From Bugulina stolonifera (Eukaryota > Bryozoa > Gymnolaemata > Cheilostomatida > Bugulidae): DNA of 64,000 nucleotides. The stretch's first letter is position 1; every line of letters starts with the position of its first letter. Below, piece after piece: positions 12,501 through 27,500 of the stretch. The notes under the pieces are model-generated. The model was not told where the DNA came from, searched no databases, and saw only the letters and a list, made by a program, of their open reading frames with translations. Location: positions 12,120,391 through 12,184,390 of the forward strand of contig OW285195.1 in assembly GCA_935421135.1 (NCBI GenBank), in the 5' to 3' direction. The translations under genes and the position numbers were made by a program.

Positions 12501-15500
12501 TTATATAATATGGTAATAATTTTATTTATTTGTTAAGATGAACATCATTATTGTTGTGATTGTTCCCTCCATGTTAAGATTCCAGAGACTAACCAGACTA
12601 ACCAGTTGACTTATTTATTACAGGCAAGTTCAAGCGTATGACTTGGACTCGACTTGGTCAGACTGCTGCAGCCGGAGCCACTGAAATTGTGCTAGAGTAT
12701 GGACAAGCTGATTGGCCAATCGGAGGGCTGATCGCCATAGCAACAACTGGCGATAGACACAGTCAAAAGGAAACAGAAACACGTAGAATCACAGCCATCA
12801 GTGGTGATGGTAAAACACTGACTCTGGACGAGGCTCTCACGTAAGTAGACTACAGTCAAGTGGACAGACCTACAGTATTACATGTAGGGCAATAATTTCT
12901 GTGTCTACTAATGTTGGAAGTAGAACAGAAGAGGTGGGTATACTGTACCTGCAATTTCAGAGTAGTACCTATTACCTAGACTCGAGAGTATACTTATGTG
13001 GACCCTCACTTCCAACACTCGTGTCTACCATACACATGTTTTGTATTGCAACCGCTACAATCGAAGACGAAGAAAGTTCATTTTTACACAGCCTATGGTA
13101 TCACTTGCCTCTTTTTAAACATTGAAGAGAAAGAGTTTTATATTTTTAGACAAATTTATATATGTTCTTCATTCAAACTTACAAAAGTCTGATAATTAAA
13201 TTATCTTGCTGAAACCATTTTTGTGGTGATTTAGACAAGTTTTAACAATTTTCAGACAAGACGCATTTGAATTTCAAGCACACCACCATCATGTTCCACC
13301 AACAATACATTGCTCACAGCATTGATGTACTTGTACGTAGTGTTTGTTAATTTCATTCTGTGAAAACAGGTACGAACACTTGGGAGTGACTGAGGAGTTG
13401 GCACCCGGATATAACCTGGAGATGAGGGCGGAAGTAGCGCTGCTGACACGAAATGTCAGGGTCATCGGGTCTCGGGACATTCAATGGAGTGATGAGATTG
13501 AGGCTTGTCCAGATGGATTTGATACTGGTATGTCAATATAATTGAAATCTAGGGTTATGAGGTTACAACATACAATGTACATGTACAATGTGCATGGCAT
13601 ACTACATGACTGTATTACATTTTAATCATTGTTGATGGGCAGCAGAAATGTGGTAAATTGTTTCCAGAAGTTTATTCGCCTGTTTGTGGTCTTATTACAT
13701 GTTTTCTGTCTCTATGCTCATGTATCTAACAAACAGTCAGAGTTGGCAACTCCGAACACTTAATGTAATTGAATAAATGAACTCTTCAATTCAAGTGATC
13801 AAGATTAGATAACTAGCCTGCTACTTGCGTATAGATATCAAAATTCTTATTCACTCCTCATTATTTAGTCAAACCTCCAAATCATACACATATGCCTCAT
13901 ACTGAGACATCTATTTCAGGTGAGTTTGCTACACAGACATGTTTCCAAGGAAGGTTTGGAGATGAGATTGGAAGTGATCAGTTTGGAGCACAGATTATGA
14001 TTCATGCACCTGTTAAGGACGAGAAGATTGCTAGAGCTAAACTCTCCTATATTGAGGTTAACTATGCTGGACAGGCATTTAGGTTAGTCCTGTGTGACAG
14101 GCACTATTATTACATTGATTAAACCTTTGATTAAGACTCACTAGTTGACGTTGCCTTCTGCTGAAGGGTGAGTTTAATGGACACAACGTCATATTATGCT
14201 TTAACAGCAGAATAAACCAGTGAGTATTTGAGTTTAGCAATATTGACCATTAGCTTATTGACTTGTAAAGGGAATAGACAGATGGCCAGGTTCGACCTCT
14301 GTAAAAAGATTTTGGTGGCACAAGAAGACAACTCCAAAATAAAAATATTGTTTGAAAAATAAGTACATCAATCGAACACACAGCTGCAAAAATTTCAACG
14401 GCGACTTTTTCATTTTCTGTCCTTACCTGAACCTGCCTTACTCCCTCAAACCAAAACTATAGTATTTTACTTACTAACTAGTAGATGCATATTACAGACT
14501 TGGCAGATATCCAATCCACTTCCACTTGAATGGAGATATGAACGGATCCTATGTCAGAGGGCTGGCCATACACGAGACATTTAACAGAGCTGTCAACATT
14601 CATGGTTCTCACAACCTATTGGTCGAGCACACTGTCATCTACAATGTCATGGGCGGAGCTTTCTTCTTAGAAGATGGAATCGAAACAGGAAATAGATACC
14701 TTGTAAGATATTGTTAAATATAGTTTAGAGTCTGGGATATTATCATCCACTAACACACCTGATGTGGATTCAACGAAAAAATTGACTTGAATAAATTTCC
14801 TTCCATTCAAAACATAGCCTATTGGTTTAAATCCTAGCCTATATAGTTGATACTCCAAGCACCGACCTGAGTAAATTGTTCTTACTTAACTCATGATCTC
14901 AACTCCGCCATATCACATACTAAATGATATATGCACCACATCAATGTTTTACTTTTAGTACAACTTGGCACTGTTTGTCAAAGCTAGTACCAGTTTGTTG
15001 AATGATGACATCACTCCTGCTGCATTCTGGGCCACCAACCCAGACAACCACTATCTACACAATGCCGCTGCTGGTGGTACTCACTTTGGATGGTGGTACA
15101 GACTTCTGGAGCATCCAGAAGGACCCAGTGCCACTGATACCGTGTGTCCACGAAACGTGCCTCTCGGAACAGCTTACAACAACACTGGTGAGAATCTACT
15201 CTTCTGTGTTGATTCGAAACTTAGTTTTAATCATGCTGTCTTTGTATTATTTTGTTTTGGGGTAAACCACAATTGGATATGAAGATATTTACGAGTATTT
15301 TTATTTCCGAGAATCAATGCAAAGAGCATCACTAAGTTTTGGAACCATACAGAACTGTTTTGGGTTTTAGCTACTAACCAAATAGTTATTTTCTGCTGAA
15401 TTTGCCATTAATTAATCTGAGTACATAGCGTAACACATTATGTATTGATTTTAGTGCATTCTAATGGGTGGTTTGGACTGTGGACCTTCCAGGATTACCA

Positions 15501-18500
15501 TCCTATGGTTGGGGGCGGTTGTGGCTCAACAGAGCCAGAGCCCGCAGTGTTTGAAAAGTTTATCGTTTGGAACTGTGAGAAAGGATTGGAGTTTGTGAAT
15601 GGTGGTTCTCTCCAGTTTAAGGACTGTTTATTGGTGAATATGACCTACATTCTTCTGTTTGAATGATGATCTATAATTATGCGTATAATTATTAATACTA
15701 CGAGTAGACTGAAAGCTTTATTCCTAATAATTTTACAAACCTGTGCAAAAACTTTCTGCTTTGAGTGGTGATGAATGTACGCACAATGAAGTAATCTAAC
15801 ATGTATCTGGTACTCTAGGCAAATAACAAGCTGACTGGTTTAGAAGGAAAGCTCACTATGAAACTTGGATCTGAAGCTCCATACACTGATAGAGGTCCTC
15901 TAATTCGTGACTCCGTCATTGCTGCTTATGCTCCTAATCACAAGCATGCCAGTGGTGGGAAGAGAATCGGAGTTATCTTACCTTGGTCAGAGGGATTCTC
16001 TGTTCTTGTAAGTTATGAAATAATAATATATTGCAGTGCATTCTGGGTAGCATTTAACTACTTTTAATAAGTAGAAACTATTGAATTATAAAATGTATAG
16101 TTTTTAGAATTATATACTCAATATTATAATTATTATAGCGTTTGATGTTTTTACTTTCTACCTGCATTTACTATGTACACGGATACTTTTGGACAATATG
16201 GGTGGTAATTATTTCTAAGTATGAAATATATGCCGATAGCATGATCTTAAACAAAATAAGAATGAACGTAAAATAATAGTTTCTGTTGAGTCACACTAAA
16301 GCTTTGAGATCAGATCGCTGAGATCAATGGTTGTGTTTGCTTATTGTATCGTTCTTTGCAGGACTCTACCTTCATAAACTTTGATAGTGAGGAAGAGATT
16401 GTGTTTGGAATGACATCAATCGATGGCACATGTGGTCACCTCTGTGGTGCATACAATTACCACATGTCTGGACTTAAGTTTGTCAATGGAGACCAGCATT
16501 TGGGTAAGCATCCTATAAGATAGGAAGGGCGATGAGATATGGTATGATTAAGTTAAGCCTCGGAATAGTACCTGGTTTGAGCTAGATATGCTCAGGCAGC
16601 TAAATGCGAACTACCTCATTCAGAACTTCATTCACTCACTTTACTGTAATTAAAAATTGTTGCTAATGTAGACATTTCAACAGTAGTAATTTATCACATG
16701 CAAGTGGCCATAACTTAGCTCGGCTAGTTGAATCAGTTTAGTCGTCATGGTGGCTCGGCAATGGCATGTGCTCTCTGTAACTGCCCTGGTTTCAGTTGCA
16801 GTTTCACAGTTTTTTTGTGTTACACTGAGAGACGCCTGCGTCTGCTAGCGCCTGTGTTATGGTACATGATTAAATCCTGCTCAGCGTTGCATATCAAAGT
16901 AAATATTGATACATGTAAAATAAAAAAGAATAACGTTTAGTAAGAATAAAATCTTTATCGAATTATTATAGAGGTTGAGTATCATTACCCAATCTTTAAC
17001 ATCAGTTTTGTAATGCGATGTCAACACCATTACTTTATAGGTATATTCAGATGGCAGCATGATGGTATATTTGTGGATAAGGATGGCTCCCTTGGAGGGT
17101 TACCAGGAGGGAACATACTACCATGGATGGAAACTCTGGACCCTGCCAAATGTATGAAAGACTCTCGGTTCAGCGTTGGTAATGCCGAAGGTGCTGTGTG
17201 TGATGCAACAACAGGCTTTGCTAGATTATCCTTTAACAAGTGAGTGAACATTCATTCTTATATACTAGAGCCACAAAGACAGTAGGTTGAACTCACTTGT
17301 AAGTAAATGAGTTTTTGTAACTTTGACTTATTTTGCTATACTAGATCCAAGTGAGCAATCTTACTCAAATAATAATACCCGAATAACAATAAAAATTGGT
17401 GTCAAGGTTACTGTGAGTTACAGCATAGTAGTCTTTACAGTAGCTGCTCAATAGACTGCTAGCTACTTCAGTAGCTTGTTAGCTACTCCAGTAGCTCATC
17501 AGCTACCTCTGAGTGGAAATCAACAGTTTTTGCAAGGCTCAGCACAGTTCGAGCGGTTGTTTAGTCTGAACAAAAAAAAATTTTAGACAAGCACTTTAAT
17601 ATTCACACTAATGATACTTTATTTGACCCTGATGCTCGGGGATGAGAATCATAATTATATCTACAAGTTTATTCTATTCTTAATCACATTTTATTGCTAC
17701 TCCAAGTATTTTACTATTTTCCATGATTTTCATTTATTTCGGTGTTGCACATGTCTCGGTATTTCTACTCTACAGGCCTAACCTTGATTCAATGATGTTC
17801 AAAGATGTTCACTTCACTAACGACTTTGGGACTCATGTTGCCAAGTTCACCGACAAGAGGCTAACTCATGCAGATGGTATGTGTTTGATCATGTGTTAGT
17901 TTTTACTAGTTGCTGGTTGATGTACTGTAACTTTGTGTGTTGTGTTATGCAGTGTGCTCATAATTTTCCATCTGCTTTTTCTAGGCTGGACTACTATTGT
18001 TCAGCTAGGAGAGACGTACAAGATGGTGTGGGAGAACATTGAACACATAACGAATATAAGCTACAGCGCCTCTTTCTACGACATGGTCAGTCTGTCATAT
18101 TCTTAGCTATCAGCAATCATGTATGATATTATAGTGATATGCTTGAATTGCTTGGTATTTAAAAGTGTCATGGATACCGGTTAAATTGGTACTACTCTCG
18201 ACTAACTGTTCAATATTACGTTTTTTTTCAAACCGCAATTCCCTCCTGTTATTTTTCAGAGTACTGATGTTCATCATTCTTTTTGATCCTTTATTAATTT
18301 TGTAAATTTCAATGGAAATAATTACACTGTTTTATATCTCAATAACGCATGGAAGTAAGGAATGCTGTGATGAAATGCGCATATTAGTATAACATGAGTG
18401 AGTTAGTTGTATCCTCTTCACCATTTATTAAAACAATTCCTCTCGGTTGTGATGCTTTATTGTAAAGTCTCTTATGTAATTGATGTATAGGCCAAGGGCA

Positions 18501-21500
18501 GTGTTATCATTACGCACAACATGTCCAGTATGCCAGATAGAGTCGTCGTTGATGGAGTGACAAAAGAACTAACAGAAGCTGCACCAGCTATGCTTTCCGC
18601 AGATTCTAATGTGAATGGAGATTTCTACTTTGATGAGAACAAGAAAGAGTTCTCCTATATGGGTAGAATACTAAATATATCTATTACATGGTTTTGTTGC
18701 TAGCCGGTAGCCAAAGAAATAATAAAATTGAAGGCTAAATAAATATATTCATAAATAAGAAAGAGCAGATATTTGTTGTACAATACTATCCACCATTTTA
18801 ATTTGTCTAATCAGTATGCGTGATGATAATTTTAGTGTCGGGTAAAAACCAACGAGCTAAAAGAGCTGCGACCACAGAGTACATTGTCTTCTCCTCTGTT
18901 CCTTCTGCATACGTTTGTTACTGGCCAGACTGTGAGCCTCCTCCGGATCCCAACTCTATCCCTCCAGCGGATTCCCGGCCCGATCACGCCGTGTTCTGGA
19001 GTACTTATACTTGGCCAAGTGGCAAACCCGCTGACACTGCAGAAGGTGTTGATGTAAAGATTGAAGAAGGTCAGTGGTTACAGATCGTAATTGTCCCCAC
19101 ATTCACCTTTTGGCAGCAGCTTCTATTCTAGCGTGATGCTCGATAATCAACAGAGTTTTAGTAATTGTGAAGCTTAAATGTAAAAATATTATGTATGGAT
19201 AAAATCTGTATTTATTGTTGTTATAAATTTGTTTCATAGTATAATGTGCCAATCTCTAGACAGCAGTGGTATGCCATAAATATAAATTTTATCCATAGAC
19301 ATAATATTTTATAATCTGCTCAGTTTTTGAACTTGGATCATTATTCAGATTCAATTTAAATTATACAACAGATGCTCGGAGGGATTCATGAGTATAGACT
19401 CAAAAAACAAACATAGACAAACATATACGTATACATGGAGATGGACATAGACATGCATGTATATACATGTGCATTGTATAGCATATATAGGTGTACATAG
19501 ACACATAAATAAATGTATATTAGATGTACACATACTTAGAAGTTCGTATACTGTTACAAAGGTGTGTGGATGGTGGCCGATGAACAGTTCCCTAAAATGA
19601 AAACTCTGTTACTCCATGGAACCCTCGAACTGGACGACACAAAGTCTGTCGACTTCAAGATGGAAGTTGAATTTATCATCATAATGGGTGGTAGACTTAT
19701 TGCTGGCTGGCCTGATGAAAGGTTAGTATACAGCCGTAAAATATATAGCTGTTGACAATTAAATACCCGGCGGATAGACACATTGACCCAGATTGTCTTT
19801 TGTTGGAAAGGAAACAGAGCTAGTAAACAATATCTTTGTACTGTACCAACTGGACGCGAGACATTTCCCTATGGACACCCTATCTATATAGCGTGGAACC
19901 AAATCATTGGCTGCTCTCAGATAAAGTGTTCTTACTACAGTTATATACTATATATATATGCAGATGTGCGGCCAAACCCCATATTGTATGGACTGTTTTG
20001 CTGCAGCATTCTACTTGTCTGGCACATTTCTAATTTTTCAGCGTTAAAATAAAGCCAAAGCGATTTACAATATCATGTATTTCATAGATTCAAAGGTAAT
20101 TTAGAGATCATTGCGTAAGTTTATATTCGTAGATTTAAAGGCAATCTAGAGATCATTCTGAATGGTGATATTTATTCTGAACAATATCCACAGACGAGTG
20201 GGGCCACTATTGGAGTCAAAGCAGTTGGTATGATGTTTTGATACATTATATAGGTTTAGTTCAATGTATTTTGTATTGCATGAGTTATGTGTACAAGTAC
20301 ATGTACATGTAAATGTCTGCAATGTGTGTATGTTAAACCACTATGCTTGTCAGAACAAAACAAAGCAAAACATGCACTATGATTGGAATACATTGTATGT
20401 ATCAATGTGAGTTCAACCGCATTGCATATGCAGTAAATCATCGACTATGTTGCAGCCAGTTGTTTAATTAAACGAACTTGTAGGTTAATTCATTGTGAAT
20501 AAAACTAGATTTCTATGTTTTATCTACAGCTGTATATGGAGGTCTTGACTTGCATGGCAAATCAATTACTCCCACCATAGTACATCTGGCTGCTACAGCC
20601 GATGCTGGGGCAACTACAATCACTGTTGACAGCGATGTAACGTATTGGAAGGTATCGTATTCTATTTACTGTAATAAAATTATGTATTAATAACATGGTT
20701 GTACCATATTTTATTTTGCCATTCATTTATGTTCTGATTGTTTGTGGTTTTTCAGCTAGTCTCTGGAGCCAGACATGGCTTAACTAACAATCTTTACAAG
20801 TTGGTATTTTTACTTTACTTCACCGGGCAAGGAAATCACATACATGTACATGTATGTGACTAGAGATATGCACCATCTCTGAGTTTTGAATGATACCCGA
20901 AGAGTTAAAATAAGGCATCTAATCTTAGCTTTTCTTTACTAGGTAACTGACAAAGTAATGATCACAGCAACCACCTATGACGCTCTTGAGGCTGAGATTC
21001 ATGAGATCACAGCTATTGATGGCCGTGTGATTACACTTGACAAGCCACTCCAGTTTAAGCATCTGGGTTAGTTTTCTCTTCCTTGAGATCATTCCTTGGT
21101 GTGATACTTAACTGTTACATGTATACTACTTGAGCCACTATACTACTTGAACCACTGTTCTACTTGAGCTACTGAACAACCTGAACCACTGTACAACCTG
21201 AACCACTGTAAAACTTGAACTACTACACAGCTAGAACCACTTTTCTACTTCAACCGTTACACTAAATAGTAGTATATATAACCACTATTATACCACTTTA
21301 TTAACAGGAGAGTCCCTCACTGATGAAAATGGTAACACTTACAGCCTGGCTGCTGAGGTGTCTGTACTCACACGTAACATCAAGGTAAGAGGAGGAAATC
21401 ATGCAGATATGGTAAGACTTGGTTTGGGTGGAAGAGTTCTGGTCTCCTCTACCGCTGCCTTTGAAGATGGAGAAATCAAGAGCTATGTTGGTGAGTTTGC

Positions 21501-24500
21501 CTCACTATCAATTATATTCATCTTGTTAGTATGGTGTTATCTTATCTTGAATGGCCACAGGCAGTACTACATATACCATTCATTGCACCATGACTCTAGT
21601 TTATACATCATAATGTGTATGACTAGATGTCTATGTCACCTAGTCTAATATGCATCTTTAAAATCTTGTATTTCAATAAACTAAATCACATAGGTTATAC
21701 ATTTTTGGCTTTCTCTTTACCCAAAATTAACACTTTTTAGCAGACCATTCAGTTGAAAATGATTGTACTACCTTAATATACATGTATATCTAACCTAATT
21801 GGTTGGTCTTGTATCGCATGCAAAGCCTAATATACATATATTATCTTAATGTATCAATTTAAACCAGCTTATTTATTTGAAAATATATAGGCTGGGCCAG
21901 AGTTGGAGATGTACAGTTCATCAACATGGGACAGTATGGTTACACCAACTCGTTTGATCCAAGGTACGCCATTGCATATGTCGGTACCGGCGAGAGCACG
22001 AACATCAAACCTTCTTATTTGGATGGAAACACATTCGAAGGTGGATTCTCACCTGCTATTGGACTCTTTGGTGCTGACGGCCTCAATGTCATAGACAATG
22101 TCATGCATCAAGTTGTCGGAGGAGGTATTTATTCTATTTACATTGTAAAACACACTTTCTGGTTTATTGAATTATTTTCTTGCATCCGGGTTACATTCTT
22201 TCTACCAAAACTGTTTTTGAGTTCAGTTCCAACAGTACGGTGTCTTTGGAGCTACAAAGATACTATTGTAACAGAACGTTATGGGTCGATTTTAGTGGTT
22301 TGCTCACCAAAATAACTTTCATATGCATCAAGGCACATTAAATTTTGGGTAGTTGTGCAGAGGGTAATGCTAAAAATTAAAATTCCTTCTAAGCCTCTCT
22401 TTCTTGTCGCTCTTGCTTAGGCAGACCATTAAGTATAAAAACCAGAGCTTGGGCCTACTTCCAATTACACTACATGTAAGTTGGTCTACCACTCTATGTT
22501 ACGTATACAAGTCAATACTTGTTACAGGTCTAGTGGTACATGGCAAGAATCATCTGATTAAACATAACATGGTGGCACTGAACCTCTGGCCTGGTTCCTA
22601 CAATGGCAGGCAGGAACTGAAGAATGTAGCCTACGAGGCAGCATTTGAACTGACACAAGCCAGGGAGACCAAGGTCTTTGACAACATTGTAAGTATGACA
22701 TTTCGTCATACATCAGGTGCTCAATGCGTGTACCTTAATTTATAATCCTTGATCATAAGTTGAGTACTTAGTACTATCATGAAATATTCTAATATTCAGA
22801 CACATCCAAGTATTTGAAAGTGACATTGTTTGGCTCCCACTACCCTATTATTATTTTCTAAATCCATGGAAATATGGTAACTTTTTGAGTAATAACTTTT
22901 AGATGTTGCGGTACGTTTTGGTTTGGCTAAGTTTGTTTGGACTTTTTATGCAATAGGCTGCTGGATCGGAGAGGGCTGGATTCAGTCTTGCAGGTGAACT
23001 TTGTGAGGATGTCTCTGCTGAGGATCTGAGATGGAAAGGAAACAGAGCTCATTCCTGTATGTTTGGTGTGATGATGTGGGAAGGAGATGAAATCAACACC
23101 GAGTGCTTCAGAGTGTCAGGTAATTGGTTGAATATAGACCAATTAGATGTTGTATTACATATATTCACATAGTCTTAGATCTGGTCGTGTCTGGGATACA
23201 AGTTGGCAGCTGTCAGCATAACTAAGAAAGCCAGTTTTTCTTATGGAATTTCCACAAATAGCTCTGGCACGTTTATTCGATGTAAATTTTTGTCCACTTC
23301 ATGAAGATAGATTTACATGCTGTCGCAATACAATCTTATTCCTCCATGAGTCACATCGCATTAATTACACTGCAGATGAAATTAAACTTTGGTCAAACCA
23401 ACCTCTGGCGAACGTATTGCATAAATATGCGTGAACACATGAATATAGTGGCTGTGTAACCATTGGGTGATGTAGAATTCAGGCATGATCAATGCAAGCG
23501 TGTTGCTTTGTATAAATGCCACTGATTGTTTATTATTTGCTGCAGGATTTACCGCATGGAAGAACTACGACTACGGTATATTCATCCAAACACCGTCAAT
23601 CAACATAGAGTTGGAGGACAATGTCATGATTGAGAATGGTTTAGGACTTTGGACACATACATTCGGCCATAATTCACTGAGCCACATCCGAAAGGAGAAG
23701 GTTGTTACTGTAAGACGAGGTTAGTCTGATAAGCTGTGATCTATTCATCTGGCTGGTTAGTTCAATAATGAATGAATCAGTTGATTGGATGGTTGAGCAA
23801 TTAGTCATTGATTTGATTGGCTGGTTGAAATCTTGCCATACTTTCCACTTTATGACAATGCACTACGTACCTAGGGTTGTCACCTCCTTTTCACTCGAAC
23901 ACCTTTGGCTGTCTACCTGTTCAGGCTACAGCTTGTAACCAACTACAGTAGTCATAGCTATTTAGTACATTATATTTTATACAAGCGCACGCACCCCCAG
24001 TAAGTGAGTGAAAGTTTTCACTGTAGTATGTTTAACGAGGTTGCCTTTAGCGCTGTTAGTTCTACAGTTTAATGTCCCAACCCACCAGACTCAAGGTTAT
24101 GCTTTCACGGTGTGTTAACAGATGTATATGCTGGTTGTGTTTCCATAGGGTACGTATCTGGCCCGACTGAACACTTTGATTGTTCATTGGACAAGAAACC
24201 AGCCACTGAGAGTTATGCTCGAAGTTCAATGGCCAGGTCCTGGAGAATTAAGGAAGGAACAACGGGGCTCTCTATTAACAATGCCGACGGAAGTCCTAAC
24301 GGTCTCCCAACTCACCCGTTTGCTGGAAGAATGTCTTACCCCACCATCGATGCGAGAATGGATATCGAGGGTGTGTTGACAGTAATCGGTTTAATCCTTG
24401 ATGACTAAACGCTATTGACAGGATATAACTTCTAGATTTACCAAACAATATCCCTAGCATATCATAGTACAAGTAGATGCCTTACTTAGATGTACATTTA

Positions 24501-27500
24501 TGTGTATATTGATACATAGTTATACATGTTAAGTAGAGAGGAGTTGACTTGTCATTGCAGATAAAAGGTGTACGAACCATATAGGGCTCCATGGTCAAAC
24601 CCAGCCAGTTGCTGTATAACTGTTCCTTTCCCCCATATCATTAAGTGTTCCCCTACCGGACCAGAGTGTTTGGACCAATTTAAAGTTACTTGTTAAAGTT
24701 CTAACTGCACAAAAACTATTGATTAAATTTGTATGCATACGTTCATATCCATGCCTGATGAAAGTTATCCCTCCCTTTTTAATTAAATCTGTAGATCAAA
24801 ATATTGTTTTGACTACTTGAACTTACAATTCAGGTGTAACGTTTGCTAACTTCGGTGAACGCCAGTGTAACGGAAAGACCCTGAATGACTTTGCCCTGAG
24901 CACTAATCCATCATCTGATGACATCACTCACCCCGTCAACATGAAGGAGAATACAGTAGAGAGTAGTGCTGCCCATGAGAATCTTGTCTATTTCCATGCT
25001 CCTCGTGTTAGGTGAGTTTTAAGGAATATTAAACTTTAATTGGCTAGTATCCTCTTATCTAAAGTCTAAGCAGTACACTGTTGCATTATTATTCTTATAT
25101 TACTAGTTAGGGTAATAAGCTTATAGTACATTAGAGTTATTCAATCTGTCTATTTATAAAACTTTGTTTCTACTCACAGCAAAGTAAACCCCTCTGACTG
25201 CGTAGACATGGAATGTGACGGACACAAGAAGGCTCTAGTCCATGATCTTGATGGAACCTTCATTGGCCAAGGTACTGATTACCTCAAAATTTATATAGTT
25301 TACCTGATGGATATTGTTTGAATATGGAGGTTATTACTGTGTACATTATGTCAAGTGACATTATTAAGCAATACTCTGCCAACAACGAGAGTTTGATATC
25401 ATTTTTAACAACGGAAGTTGAATAGTAATTTGTAGAGTATAACAACTGATTTGTGTGGGTTGACAGGTACACCGAGTACAGTCATAGACAATGCTGCAGT
25501 CAACTGGGATGGTGATAAGAGATACGGCATTGGTGACTACAGGATACCCAAGGCTATGCTTACGGCCCCCGACAACACGAGAATTGACCCACCTACAAAA
25601 CATGGTAATGCCATTTGTTTGAAAAATTGGGTTGAGTTTTGAAATTACTCACACTGATTATTCAGTGTGTAGCCTGTAGCACCTTTATGATAGCTTATAG
25701 TATTAGCTTACCATCAGCATGTAGTTTTACTTTTTGCTTAACCGTTGGTATTGCGTTTTACAGGCCTGTTCCAGGACAGTACATGTGCATTTGTTGACAA
25801 ATGGCGTGCATTCAGATGTCAAGGGCCCAAGTATAGAATGTTAGTTCTAGAGTCCATGGATGCAGATACAGAAGTGCGTAGACTTTCACCTATTGGCTTT
25901 AAAGCTCGTTCAAGTAACGGGGATGTCATGGACCTCCTCAATGGACCCCAGGACCACGGTTGGTGCGCAGGCTATACCTGTCAGAAACGTGTGTCGATAT
26001 TCTGGGCTATCGTTGCCGATGGTGAGTAACATCATATGTTTGAAATTTTCAAAGCGTGCCAAAAGAGGCATGCTGGGAAGTGTGGATCCAGTGTTTCAGC
26101 GTCCTTATTTGGGGAATATTGGAGATGTTGGCATTCTGCTAAACACATTAGAGTAACGATTAAAATAAAACTTTAGTTTTATTATATTAAAAATACATGG
26201 AGTTGACAATTTTTACTTCTATAGGGGTTCACTTTAAATAAGTATGTATCAAGCATAGTTCACCAGTCTCGCAAAGATATCATAGCATTCTAGAACAATC
26301 TAATCTCTTCTACTAACTGTCAATTTAGGAATTACACACACTGATTATACTCTAACATGGCGTTGTCTGTAGGCGAGACTTTTGATGTCTACCTGACGGG
26401 AACCAACCCCCAGAAAACTCGGTTCTACATGCTGCAAGCTGAGGAGTCGGAGAGCGTTAGAATTGCCGTCTATTACTTCTCTCCTCAGAGACTCGATGTC
26501 TTTTCCAATCAGATCTATGTCTACCCAACTAATGCAGAGATCACTGGAGATGGGAAATACAACATCAAGGTAAACTCCTTGTTCTTACTATTATATAAAC
26601 ACCGTATTCTACCTACCACACATATCTCTTCTTTATCCACTGTATACAACAGTTGAAACGATACTGATTAAAAAACATAATCAAGTGTGTGTATGTCATT
26701 AGGAGTAAAGTTATTTATATTCTATCTCATATCTGTTAATGAGATTCCCCATCATGAATAAAATATGTATGGTTGGCTGTGAGGCTGCCAGAAATCTTGC
26801 GTCAGTTTTGTTCATTTGACTTCTATAACAGAATGCGCTTGTACAGTATAATATATTAAAGTTATGTCCAATGCATACCGTTTTCTTTTGTGACCATTCT
26901 ATATAAAATACTACTGTGATGATAACATCGCTACAAAAAGTGAATAGTGAAAAGTGTGATGCACATGTCTGTAAGTTATCATATCTTGACGAGTTTTATA
27001 TGAAGAGTATTTTGTGTTTAGCCTTCGGAACAGACGCCATCAGAACATATACCTGCTCTGGACGCAGTGAGTGGTGCCAACTACTTTGATAGGGAGTGGC
27101 AGCTTCAGTATCTGATTATCAAAGGTAACAATCTATTTTGTTCACTTCTACTTCACTTCTTTGAGAAGTAGAAACATCAGTCTTTGCTTGTATGCCCCAG
27201 TACTAATCATAATAGATACATATAACTTTGTGGATGCTAGAGTGTGATGCTAAAGTAAGCTGAAAAGACTTCTGTAAGTGATTTTTAAAGCCTCTTTAAG
27301 CGTGCCACTAAACTTCAAGTATGACCACATGACACAGGTCGACAAATTTACTGATTTAGAGGGAATCTATTGTTAGTCGAAGCTCGCAACTCTTAGCTCA
27401 TTGGCATATTATTACCTTTTTGATCAAAACTGATTCACTTGTACTGATATATTCAAAAATTTTGCTTGCTAGATTATGAAAGCAACTAGAAGGCAACTAC

